This document shows, one piece after another, positions 1 to 5,353 of a stretch of 10,290 nt of DNA. Source of the stretch: Lachnospiraceae bacterium. Its GTDB lineage: Bacteria > Bacillota > Clostridia > Lachnospirales > Lachnospiraceae. The position numbers and the translations under genes were made by a program. The stretch is from the NCBI GenBank assembly GCA_900767585.1, contig CAAFZP010000037.1, positions 1 through 10,290 of the forward strand, written 5' to 3'. Positions within the stretch are counted from its first letter, which is position 1. Each line of letters starts with the position of its first letter. The notes under the pieces are model-generated. The model had not been told where the DNA came from, did no database searches, and saw only the letters and a program-made list of their open reading frames with translations.

Positions 1-51
1 ATAATTCAGATACAACAAGCAATACATCATAAAATAATTGGGATTTTAATG

Positions 52-83
52 AAAAAAGAAATGCGTGCGGATCGATGCACGCA
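52..83 (-). terminator. Minus-strand intrinsic terminator
   Basis: On the minus strand, TGCGTGC (bases 83-77) and GCACGCA (68-62) form a perfect 7-bp G+C-rich stem around an 8-nt loop. It is followed directly by TTTCTTTTTT (61-52). This is the standard form of a Rho-independent terminator for leftward transcription. On the + strand the same stem is preceded by A-runs and not followed by T, so it should not stop rightward transcripts. No leftward protein gene is visible upstream of it in this window, so it probably ends a small RNA or acts as an attenuator for a gene beyond the left edge. Confidence 0.55.
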
Positions 84-145
84 CCTGTCATCACGCGAAG
101 CGTAGTGACAAGTAATATGCCGCCGGATGAAACCGGTCGCCATAC

Positions 146-164
146 CCTGTAAGCACAGGTTTTT
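146..164 (+). terminator. Weak + strand terminator-like hairpin
   Basis: CCTGT (146-150) and ACAGG (155-159) form a 5-bp stem with a 4-nt loop, followed by five T (160-164). The stem is short for an efficient terminator. ACAGGT (155-160) could instead pair with ACCTGT at 83-88 and close the whole hairpin cluster. It could end a transcript coming from the left of the window, but confidence is low. Confidence 0.25.
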
Positions 165-177
165 CATCAACATATTT

Positions 178-207
178 ATCCTAACATGAAGATGGGAAGT
201 TTGTAAA
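178..207 (-). promoter_or_regulatory. Possible minus-strand promoter
   Basis: On the minus strand TTTACA (207-202, five of six matches to the -35 consensus) is followed after 18 bp by TAGGAT (183-178, four of six matches to the -10). Transcription would start near base 171 and run leftward through four hairpins into the terminator at 83-52. The -10 is weak, so the call rests mainly on its position relative to the terminator and the adjacent palindrome. Confidence 0.3.
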
Positions 208-209
208 GG

Positions 210-227
210 GGTAAATAAATATTTACC
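210..227. promoter_or_regulatory. 18-bp palindrome, possible operator
   Basis: GGTAAATA (210-217) and TATTTACC (220-227) are perfect 8-bp inverted arms with a 2-bp centre. The A+T-rich symmetrical form is typical of a dimeric repressor site. It lies 2 bp upstream of the candidate minus-strand -35 (207-202), which fits a regulatory role. No factor can be named from the sequence. Confidence 0.35.
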
Positions 228-596
228 TCTTGCGCAAAATCATAACAGGCGGTAAGATAGACATATATTTGAAATTCGGCGGGGTGCAAGGGATGAAGTA
301 CGAAAACTTAGATCATGGATTCGGTTCTGAAGATAAGGAACATATGGAATACAGAGAGAAAGCAGATACTTTAACTAGTACACGTTCACCTTACCATCGA
401 ACAAAAGTTCGTGGGGGGGGGGACCTCGCAGAAGCAATGATGCGGATGCAGAGATAGCGGATTTCGGATATCATAGATTCATTTCCGGTTCGGAGAACTC
501 ACAGAAACAGGTGAATTTCATAGAGCGTGGATATATAGTCGGGCAGAGATGTGCGGCTTTTTTTCGTGCGCCTTTTTATTCGCTTCTACAAGAGGA
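228..596. other. Stretch without a convincing gene
   Basis: No gene here is supported. A + strand reading frame of 55 codons (ATG at 293, stop near 457) has no properly spaced ribosome site and resembles no family I know. It runs through the G10 tract at 413-422. A second + frame is open from 379 to a stop at about 643 but has no ATG ahead of the tract. TATATAGT at 532-539 could be a -10 for the gene at 763, but the -35 match 17 bp upstream is poor (GTGAAT). The stretch may hold degenerate coding sequence or a long leader. Confidence 0.4.
413..422. repeat. G10 homopolymer tract
   Basis: Ten consecutive G residues, far longer than other G-runs in the window. Such tracts are prone to slipped-strand changes in length during replication. 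This one sits where two overlapping + strand frames would be joined by a change of +1 or -2 G. It lies about 340 bp upstream of the start codon of the surface-protein gene at 763. Confidence 0.9.
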
Positions 597-702
597 AGAC
601 TGTAGGAGATCCCTGTCTGTGATGGACGCTGCCGGCATGTAGCGTGGTAATACCTGCATGTCAAATCTGGATGCCAGACCAGACCGCATGAGTCGGGCGT
701 CT
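597..702 (+). promoter_or_regulatory. Hairpin-rich 5' leader of the LRR protein gene
   Basis: Four successive hairpins can be drawn by hand. The first is AGAC/GTCT plus AGG/CCT (597-618). The second is a 9-bp stem, 634-642 with 654-662, including two G-U pairs. The third is a perfect TCTGG/CCAGA stem with a 3-nt loop (666-678). The fourth is AGA/TCT plus CCG/CGG (681-702). The group ends about 50 nt before the ribosome site of the gene at 763. No U-run follows, so it does not look like a terminator. It could be a structured 5' untranslated region or a regulatory element of an unrecognised class. Confidence 0.3.
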
Positions 703-750
703 AAAAACATCTGAACTTGGAAAGTAAAAAAGTATGAGCATACATAAAAG

Positions 751-756
751 AGGAGG
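751..756 (+). promoter_or_regulatory. Ribosome binding site of the LRR protein gene
   Basis: A perfect AGGAGG lies 6 nt before the ATG at 763, within an AAGAGGAGG context. This strongly supports 763 as the start, as does the signal peptide that begins there. Confidence 0.85.
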
Positions 757-762
757 AAACGT

Positions 763-3700
763 ATGAGAAGAACAAAAAGATTTGCAAGCTTTGCGCTGGC
801 GGCATGCATGGGCGTGAGCTTGCTGGTAAACGTTCCGGCAGGGACGGTATCGGCGGCAGAACCGGAGGAGACGGTGACTTCACAAGTGGAAGGCATGACG
901 GAAGAAGCAGTACCGGGTGCCACAGGGACGGATGCAGAAGCGCTGGATGAAGAACAGGAAGCGGTATATTATGATGCGAGTGATGCGGATGAAGATGGTT
1001 TCGTATGGCACGGAACCATGATTGTGGGATATGTTGGTAAAGGCGGAGATGTAAAGATTCCTGAAAAATGTACGAGTATTTTCTCATACGCGTTTCAAGG
1101 ATGTAGTGAATTGACAAGTATTGAGATACCAGCAAGTGTAACAAGTATTGGAAACAGTGCATTTGAGGAATGTGATAAACTTACTAAAATAGAGTTGACA
1201 GAAGGATTAACGAGCATTGGAGATGATGCATTTTGGTTTTGCAGTAGTTTGACAAGTTTAAATCTACCAGAAGGAGTAACGAGTATTGGAGAAAGTGCAT
1301 TCTGTGGCTGTAGCAGTTTGACTGATATAAAAATACCAGCAAGCGTAACAGATATTGGATGGGGTGCGTTTCGAGGTTGTAAAATGACTAGTGTTGAGAT
1401 ACCAGCAGGGGTATCTGATATTAAGGAATGTACATTTTCTGGATGTAGCAATTTGACCGATGTAAAGATATCAACAGGCGTGACGAGTATTGGTTTTGAA
1501 GCATTCCGAGGATGTAGTAGTCTGGCAAGAATAGAATTGCCTGTAGGGCTAACAAGTATTGGAAACGAAGCATTTCGAGAATGTAGTAGTTTAATTGATA
1601 TAGAAATACCAACAGGCGTGACGAGTATTGGAATAGGAACATTTAACGGATGTAGTAGTTTAATTGATATAGAAATACCAACAGGCGTGACGAGTATTGG
1701 AATAGGAACATTTAACGGATGTAGTAGTTTGAAAAGTGTTAAGCTGCCTGTGGGAATAACAAGTATAGGAAAATGGTTTTCTGGTTGCAGTAGTTTGGCA
1801 AATGTAGAAATACCAGAAGGAGTAACGAGTATTGCGGATGAGGCGTTCCGAGAGTGTAGTAGTTTAGAAAGCATAGAGCTACCGGAAAGCGTAACGAGTA
1901 TTGGCGATTCTGTATTTTGGGAATGTAGTAGTCTGAAAAGTGTTAAGCTGCCTGTGGGAATAACAAGTATAGGAAATTATTGGTTTTATCGTTGTCGTAG
2001 TTTAACTGATATAGAAGTACCAGAAGGAGTAACGAGTATTGGGGATGGAGCATTCCTAGAGTGTAAAAGTTTACAAAGCATAGAGTTACCGGAACACATA
2101 ACAAGTATTGGGAATGGAGCATTTAGGGATTGTGCTAATTTGACAGGCATAGAAATACCGGGCGCAGTGACAAGCATTGGAAATTCTGCGTTTTTGGGGG
2201 GTGGCAAGTTAGAAAAAATCGTTGTCGACTCTGAAAATAAGGTTTACAACAGTAAAGATGATTGTAATGCAATTATAGATACAAAGACAAATACACTTAT
2301 ACTTGGATGCATGAATACAAAGATACCATCAGGGATAATTGGCATTGGGGCTGGAGCATTTGCAAAATGTGTTAATTTGACAGGTATTAAAGTACCTGAG
2401 GGCGTGACCAGTATTGGGGAATCTGCTTTTAGTAGATGTAGTGGATTGACAAGTGTGGAATTGCCAGAAAGTGTGACCAGCATTGGAGAATTCGCCTTTT
2501 ACGAATGTAGTAGATTGACGAATATGGAATTGCCAAAAAGAATAACAAAGATTGACGATTCTACATTTGAAGGTTGCAGTAGTTTGACTAATATAAAAAT
2601 TCCAACAAGTGTAACTAGTATTGGAAATGGCGCATTTTATGATTGTATCAACTTGAACAGCATAGAAATTCCGGCAGGAGTAACCAATATTGGAAATGGT
2701 GCATTTGGAGCATTTATGAATTATGTGTTTTTGCAAACAATTTACGGCACACCGGGTTCTTATGCAGAGACATATGCCAAAGAAAACGGGTATGAGTTCA
2801 TAGATGTATCTAAGAAGGATGAAGATTCTGGCGAAGATACCAAGCCGGAAGTCGTAGCGGATGTCACCACCTCCTACCGCACCCACGTCCAGAAAGACGG
2901 CTGGCAGGGATTTGTTACAAACGGTACGATGAGCGGAACAAGCGGGCAGTTCAAACGTCTTGAAGGTATCGAGATCAAAGTAGAAGGAAATAAAAACCTT
3001 GGAATCCAGTACACAACACACTGCCAGACATATGGCTGGTTACCTTGGTCGTCAAATGGCGAGATGAATGGAACCCAGGCAGAGGCAAAGCGTCTCGAGG
3101 CAATCAAGATCCAGCTGACAGGCAAGGATAAGGATAAGTACGATGTATATTACCGCGTGCATGCACAGTCTTATGGCTGGCTTGGCTGGGCGAAGAATGG
3201 TGAGTGCGCAGGTACAGCCGGACAGGCAAAGAGACTCGAGGGTATCCAGATCGTCGTTGTAAAGCGCGGCGACCCGGCACCGGGACTTTCTTATGCAGGT
3301 GTCAATGTGACATCGAATGCAAACAGCGGTAAGCCATATGTATCCTCGATTGCCGGAGATATTGTGATTCCGGGAGATGCAAATGGAACAAACATCATGT
3401 ACAAGACACATGTCCAGAGTTTTGGCTGGCAGAACTGGGTATTGAACGGTACGATGAGTGGAACAAGCGGCAAGGCAAAGCGACTCGAAGGCATCAATAT
3501 CAAGCTTTCCAATGCACAGTATGCCGGCGGTATCGAGTACCGTACTCACATCCAGAAAAACGGATGGGAGCAGGGCTGGAAGAAAGACGGCGCGATGAGT
3601 GGAACTTCCGGTGAAGCAAAACGACTCGAAGCAATCCAGATCAGGCTCTACGGTCAGATGGCAGAAAAGTATGATGTCTACTATCGTGTCCATGCACAGT

Positions 3701-3870
3701 CATTCGGCTGGCTTGGTTGGGCTAAAAACGGAGAAGAATCCGGAACAGCAGGACTTGCGAAGCGTCTCGAAGGTATCCAGATCGTACTGGTACCGAAGGG
3801 AAGAACCGCACCGGCTGCAAACTACGGAAACATCCAGTCAACAAATGCGAAAGCATATATCAAGAAGTAA
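763..3870 (+). CDS. Secreted BspA-type leucine-rich-repeat protein with six ChW repeats
   Basis: An exported 1035-residue protein, probably on the cell surface. Residues 1-32 are a signal peptide (basic MRRTKR, hydrophobic core, VSAA cleavage region). An acidic low-complexity linker follows to about 85. Residues 97-665 hold about 23 BspA-type (LRR_5) repeats of 23 residues with core VTSIG..AF..CSSL and usually one Cys each. A longer segment near 485-530 interrupts the repeats. A short acidic linker leads to six ChW repeats starting near 705, 750, 797, 880, 926 and 974, each with GW, NG..SGT and KRLE.I.I. There is no LPXTG motif or C-terminal membrane segment. BspA-type LRRs are known for host or protein binding and ChW repeats are thought to act in surface attachment or polymer binding; the ligand cannot be predicted. 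The gene ends at its own terminator. Confidence 0.93.
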   Translation: MRRTKRFASFALAACMGVSLLVNVPAGTVSAAEPEETVTSQVEGMTEEAVPGATGTDAEALDEEQEAVYYDASDADEDGFVWHGTMIVGYVGKGGDVKIPEKCTSIFSYAFQGCSELTSIEIPASVTSIGNSAFEECDKLTKIELTEGLTSIGDDAFWFCSSLTSLNLPEGVTSIGESAFCGCSSLTDIKIPASVTDIGWGAFRGCKMTSVEIPAGVSDIKECTFSGCSNLTDVKISTGVTSIGFEAFRGCSSLARIELPVGLTSIGNEAFRECSSLIDIEIPTGVTSIGIGTFNGCSSLIDIEIPTGVTSIGIGTFNGCSSLKSVKLPVGITSIGKWFSGCSSLANVEIPEGVTSIADEAFRECSSLESIELPESVTSIGDSVFWECSSLKSVKLPVGITSIGNYWFYRCRSLTDIEVPEGVTSIGDGAFLECKSLQSIELPEHITSIGNGAFRDCANLTGIEIPGAVTSIGNSAFLGGGKLEKIVVDSENKVYNSKDDCNAIIDTKTNTLILGCMNTKIPSGIIGIGAGAFAKCVNLTGIKVPEGVTSIGESAFSRCSGLTSVELPESVTSIGEFAFYECSRLTNMELPKRITKIDDSTFEGCSSLTNIKIPTSVTSIGNGAFYDCINLNSIEIPAGVTNIGNGAFGAFMNYVFLQTIYGTPGSYAETYAKENGYEFIDVSKKDEDSGEDTKPEVVADVTTSYRTHVQKDGWQGFVTNGTMSGTSGQFKRLEGIEIKVEGNKNLGIQYTTHCQTYGWLPWSSNGEMNGTQAEAKRLEAIKIQLTGKDKDKYDVYYRVHAQSYGWLGWAKNGECAGTAGQAKRLEGIQIVVVKRGDPAPGLSYAGVNVTSNANSGKPYVSSIAGDIVIPGDANGTNIMYKTHVQSFGWQNWVLNGTMSGTSGKAKRLEGINIKLSNAQYAGGIEYRTHIQKNGWEQGWKKDGAMSGTSGEAKRLEAIQIRLYGQMAEKYDVYYRVHAQSFGWLGWAKNGEESGTAGLAKRLEGIQIVLVPKGRTAPAANYGNIQSTNAKAYIKK
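1581..1730 (+). repeat. Perfect 69-bp tandem duplication inside the LRR region
   Basis: The sequence repeats with a period of exactly 69 bp and no mismatch across this interval (units 1582-1650 and 1651-1719 plus flanking identity). Each unit encodes one 23-residue LRR, giving two identical repeats with the core IPTGVTSIGIGTFNGC. Other LRRs of the protein differ at several residues, so this copy looks recent. The reading frame is kept. Confidence 0.95.
1730..1976 (+). repeat. 43-bp direct repeat pair in the LRR region
   Basis: A 43-bp sequence occurs identically at 1730-1772 and 1934-1976, encoding most of an LRR with the core LKSVKLPVGITSIG. The copies are 204 bp apart, three bases less than three 69-bp units, because the LRR after the first copy is one residue short (GKWFSGC). 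The pair suggests past recombination or gene conversion among LRR units. Confidence 0.9.
2875..3870 (+). repeat. Two-fold repeated module of three ChW repeats plus tail
   Basis: Two modules are visible in the protein. ChW 1-3 (residues about 705-842) is followed by a tail with PAPGLSYAGV and VTSNA. ChW 4-6 (about 880-1019) is followed by the true C-terminus with APAANYG and QSTNAKAY. The third repeat of each module matches the other best (YRVHAQS, then YGWLGWAKNGE or FGWLGWAKNGE). Codons differ at many silent positions, so this duplication is much older than the 69-bp one. Confidence 0.75.
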
Positions 3871-3903
3871 ATAACCTGTGTGATTAGCAGGATATAAATG
3901 CGG

Positions 3904-3942
3904 AAGGTGCACTTCGATCGCGAAGTGCACCTTTTGTTGTTT
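3904..3942 (+). terminator. Intrinsic terminator after the LRR protein gene
   Basis: AAGGTGCACTTCG (3904-3916) and its exact complement (3921-3933) form a 13-bp stem with a 4-nt ATCG loop, followed by T-rich sequence (TTTTGTTGTTT, 3932-3942). It starts 34 bp after the stop codon. It separates the LRR gene from the pheST unit, whose promoter begins at 3955. As the stem carries AA on its left side it could work weakly on the minus strand too. Confidence 0.88.
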
Positions 3943-3954
3943 ACATTTTCGGGG

Positions 3955-3982
3955 TTGACACAACTTTTTATTGTGCTAAAAT
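3955..3982 (+). promoter_or_regulatory. Promoter of the pheST transcript
   Basis: A perfect -35 TTGACA (3955-3960) is followed after 16 bp by TAAAAT (3977-3982, five of six matches). TG at 3974-3975 makes it an extended -10. Transcription should start near 3989, giving a leader of about 330 nt, which suits a T-box. Arms CACAA (3959-3963) and TTGTG (3971-3975) form a short dyad in the spacer. Confidence 0.8.
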
Positions 3983-3988
3983 GTCTTT

Positions 3989-4300
3989 TGATAGGTGCAT
4001 TTACGGAATGAATGATGATGCGCCTGCAAGAACAGAATAAGATAAAAGACGTTGAAGGTGCAACAAGGATTTTCAAGACCTGACAGAGAGACGGGGTCAC
4101 GGCTGCAAGCCCTGTTCAGTAGAGGAAGATCTCATTTTCACACCGGAGTCGCGGATTTGAACATGCCATTGTCGTGGTGCAATGGAAAGTAGGATTCGTC
4201 GCGTGATGCACGTTACGCATACAATGAGAGCGACTATAGAAGTCGAATCAGGGTGGTACCGCGGATATTACTTCGTCCCTAGTAAGGACGAAGTTTTTTT
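3989..4300 (+). promoter_or_regulatory. Phenylalanine-specific T-box leader
   Basis: T-box RNAs sense uncharged tRNA: the anticodon pairs with a specifier codon in Stem I and the tRNA 3' end pairs with the T-box bulge, stabilising an antiterminator. The 14-nt T-box AGGGTGGTACCGCG is exact at 4250-4263. Its UGGU (4254-4257) can pair with the ACCA end of tRNA-Phe. An AGAGAG element and a GGCTGCAAGCC segment (about 4085-4111) fit the distal part of Stem I. The best specifier is UUC at 4137-4139, followed by ACACCGGAGTC as expected, and it matches phenylalanine. A Stem III-like hairpin CGACT/AGTCG lies at 4231-4245. A terminator closes the leader just before pheS. The left boundary is inferred from the promoter. 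Confidence 0.93.
4271..4300 (+). terminator. T-box regulated terminator
   Basis: CTTCGTCC (4271-4278) and GGACGAAG (4286-4293) form a perfect 8-bp stem with a 7-nt loop, followed by seven T (4294-4300). Its left side lies directly after the T-box sequence, so the antiterminator and this stem should be mutually exclusive. pheS starts 19 bp downstream. Confidence 0.92.
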
Positions 4301-4318
4301 AATGGAGGAAAACAGGAA

Positions 4319-5338
4319 ATGAAAGAAAAGTTGCAAAGCATCAAAGAACAGGCACTTTCCAAGATCGCAGAGGCACAGGATATCAACCTCTTGAATGATA
4401 TCAAGGTGTCGATCCTTGGTAAGAAGGGTGAATTAACCCAGGTATTGAAGAGCATGAAGGATGTGGCTCCGGAGGATCGTCCGAAGGTTGGACAGATGGT
4501 AAATGAGACACGTGCGAACATCGAGGCAAAGCTCGAGGAGAAGATGAAGTCCATCAATTCGGCTTTGCGTGCAGAGAAGATGAAGCGTGAGACGATCGAT
4601 GTTACACTTCCGGGTGTGAAGAAGATCGACGGACACAGACATCCAAACCAGATCGCGCTTGAGGACTTAGAGCGCGTATTTATCGGTATGGGATATGAGA
4701 TCGTATCCGGACCGGAAATCGAATATGACAAATACAACTTTGAACTTTTGAATATCCCTGCAAACCATCCGGCAAAGGATGAGCAGGATACATTCTATAT
4801 CACAAAGGACATTCTGCTTCGTACACAGACATCACCGGTACAGGCAAGAATCATGGAGCAGGGCAAGCTGCCGATCCGTATTCTGTCACCGGGACGTGTA
4901 TTCCGTTCAGACGAAGTAGATGCAACCCATTCACCATCCTTCCATCAGGTTGAGGGACTGGTTGTTGACAAGGGAATCACGATGGCGGATCTGAAGGGAA
5001 CACTCGATCAGTTCGCGAAGGAGTTCTTCGGCGAGAAGACAAAGACGAAGTTCCGTCCGCATCATTTCCCATTTACAGAGCCTTCTGCAGAGGTGGATAT
5101 CACTTGCTTCAAGTGTGGTGGCAAGGGCTGCCGTGTATGTAAGGGCAGTGGCTGGATTGAGATTCTTGGTTGTGGTATGGTTCACCCACATGTATTGGAA
5201 ATGTGTGGCATTGATCCGGAAGAGTATTCGGGATTCGCATTTGGTATCGGTCTGGAGCGTATCACACTCTTAAAGTACGAGATCGATGATATGCGTCTCT
5301 TGTACGAAAACGATACAAGATTTTTGAATCAGTTCTAA
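4319..5338 (+). CDS. pheS: Phenylalanine--tRNA ligase alpha subunit
   Basis: Catalytic alpha subunit of the cytosolic alpha2-beta2 synthetase that activates phenylalanine with ATP and charges tRNA-Phe. The 339-residue length is normal. Residues 1-90 are the charged helical arm that contacts tRNA. Class II signatures follow: GHRHP.Q at 105-111, motif 2 with GRVFRSDEVDATHSPSFHQ from 192, and motif 3 GFAFGIGLERI from 305. Cys 263, 266, 271 and 274 form a C-x2-C-x4-C-x2-C knuckle, as in many Firmicutes PheS. GGAGG at 4304-4308 lies 10 nt before the ATG, and the start gives the usual N-terminus. The gene follows the T-box and is 15 bp ahead of pheT, so both subunits should be induced together when charged tRNA-Phe is scarce. 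Confidence 0.98.
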   Translation: MKEKLQSIKEQALSKIAEAQDINLLNDIKVSILGKKGELTQVLKSMKDVAPEDRPKVGQMVNETRANIEAKLEEKMKSINSALRAEKMKRETIDVTLPGVKKIDGHRHPNQIALEDLERVFIGMGYEIVSGPEIEYDKYNFELLNIPANHPAKDEQDTFYITKDILLRTQTSPVQARIMEQGKLPIRILSPGRVFRSDEVDATHSPSFHQVEGLVVDKGITMADLKGTLDQFAKEFFGEKTKTKFRPHHFPFTEPSAEVDITCFKCGGKGCRVCKGSGWIEILGCGMVHPHVLEMCGIDPEEYSGFAFGIGLERITLLKYEIDDMRLLYENDTRFLNQF

Positions 5339-5353
5339 GATGGAGGTAAGAAG

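Larger units (their letters stand above)
52..171 (-). ncRNA. Candidate small structured RNA or leader, minus strand
   Basis: Read leftward, this segment of about 120 nt folds by eye into four consecutive hairpins. They are CCTGT/ACAGG (159-146), a roughly 10-bp hairpin (144-116) with a CCGG/CCGG tip and TATG/CATA base, a TGTCA/TGACA and ACGC/GCGT hairpin with a TTC loop (110-86), and the terminator stem (83-62) with its U-tract. A plausible minus-strand promoter lies just upstream (207-178). I do not recognise a known RNA family: the conserved cores I know for TPP, SAM-I, lysine, glycine, cyclic-di-GMP, purine, 5S and SRP RNAs are not there. It may be an independent sRNA, or a riboswitch-like leader of a gene beyond the left edge. 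Hairpins are visible in the sequence; transcription is inference. Confidence 0.3.

Noticed and set aside
62..164. Known riboswitch, 5S rRNA, SRP RNA or ribozyme at the hairpin cluster
   Set aside because: I compared it by eye with the conserved cores I know for these classes on both strands and found no convincing match. It is left as an unassigned structure.
717..746. TTGGAA and TACATA as a promoter for the LRR gene
   Set aside because: Transcription would start at or inside the ribosome site at 751-756, leaving no leader; both boxes are also weak.
1581..1730. CRISPR array
   Set aside because: The repeats are contiguous 69-bp coding units without spacers, and they encode LRRs in frame.
1095..1874. 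Long minus-strand open frame (259 codons) opposite the LRR region, and similar ones at 701-1162 and 1986-2483
   Set aside because: They mirror the 69-bp repeat pattern of the real gene, giving repetitive Leu/Pro/Asn-rich translations with no ribosome site. They are shadows caused by biased codon use.
2329..3693. Minus-strand frames of 230 and 213 codons opposite the end of the LRR region and the ChW repeats
   Set aside because: Cys-rich, unrecognisable translations opposite conserved repeats; no promoter or ribosome site seen.
3599..3874. 91-codon + strand frame overlapping the 3' end of the LRR/ChW gene
   Set aside because: It lies in an alternative frame of the sixth ChW repeat and its translation is low-complexity with no family resemblance.
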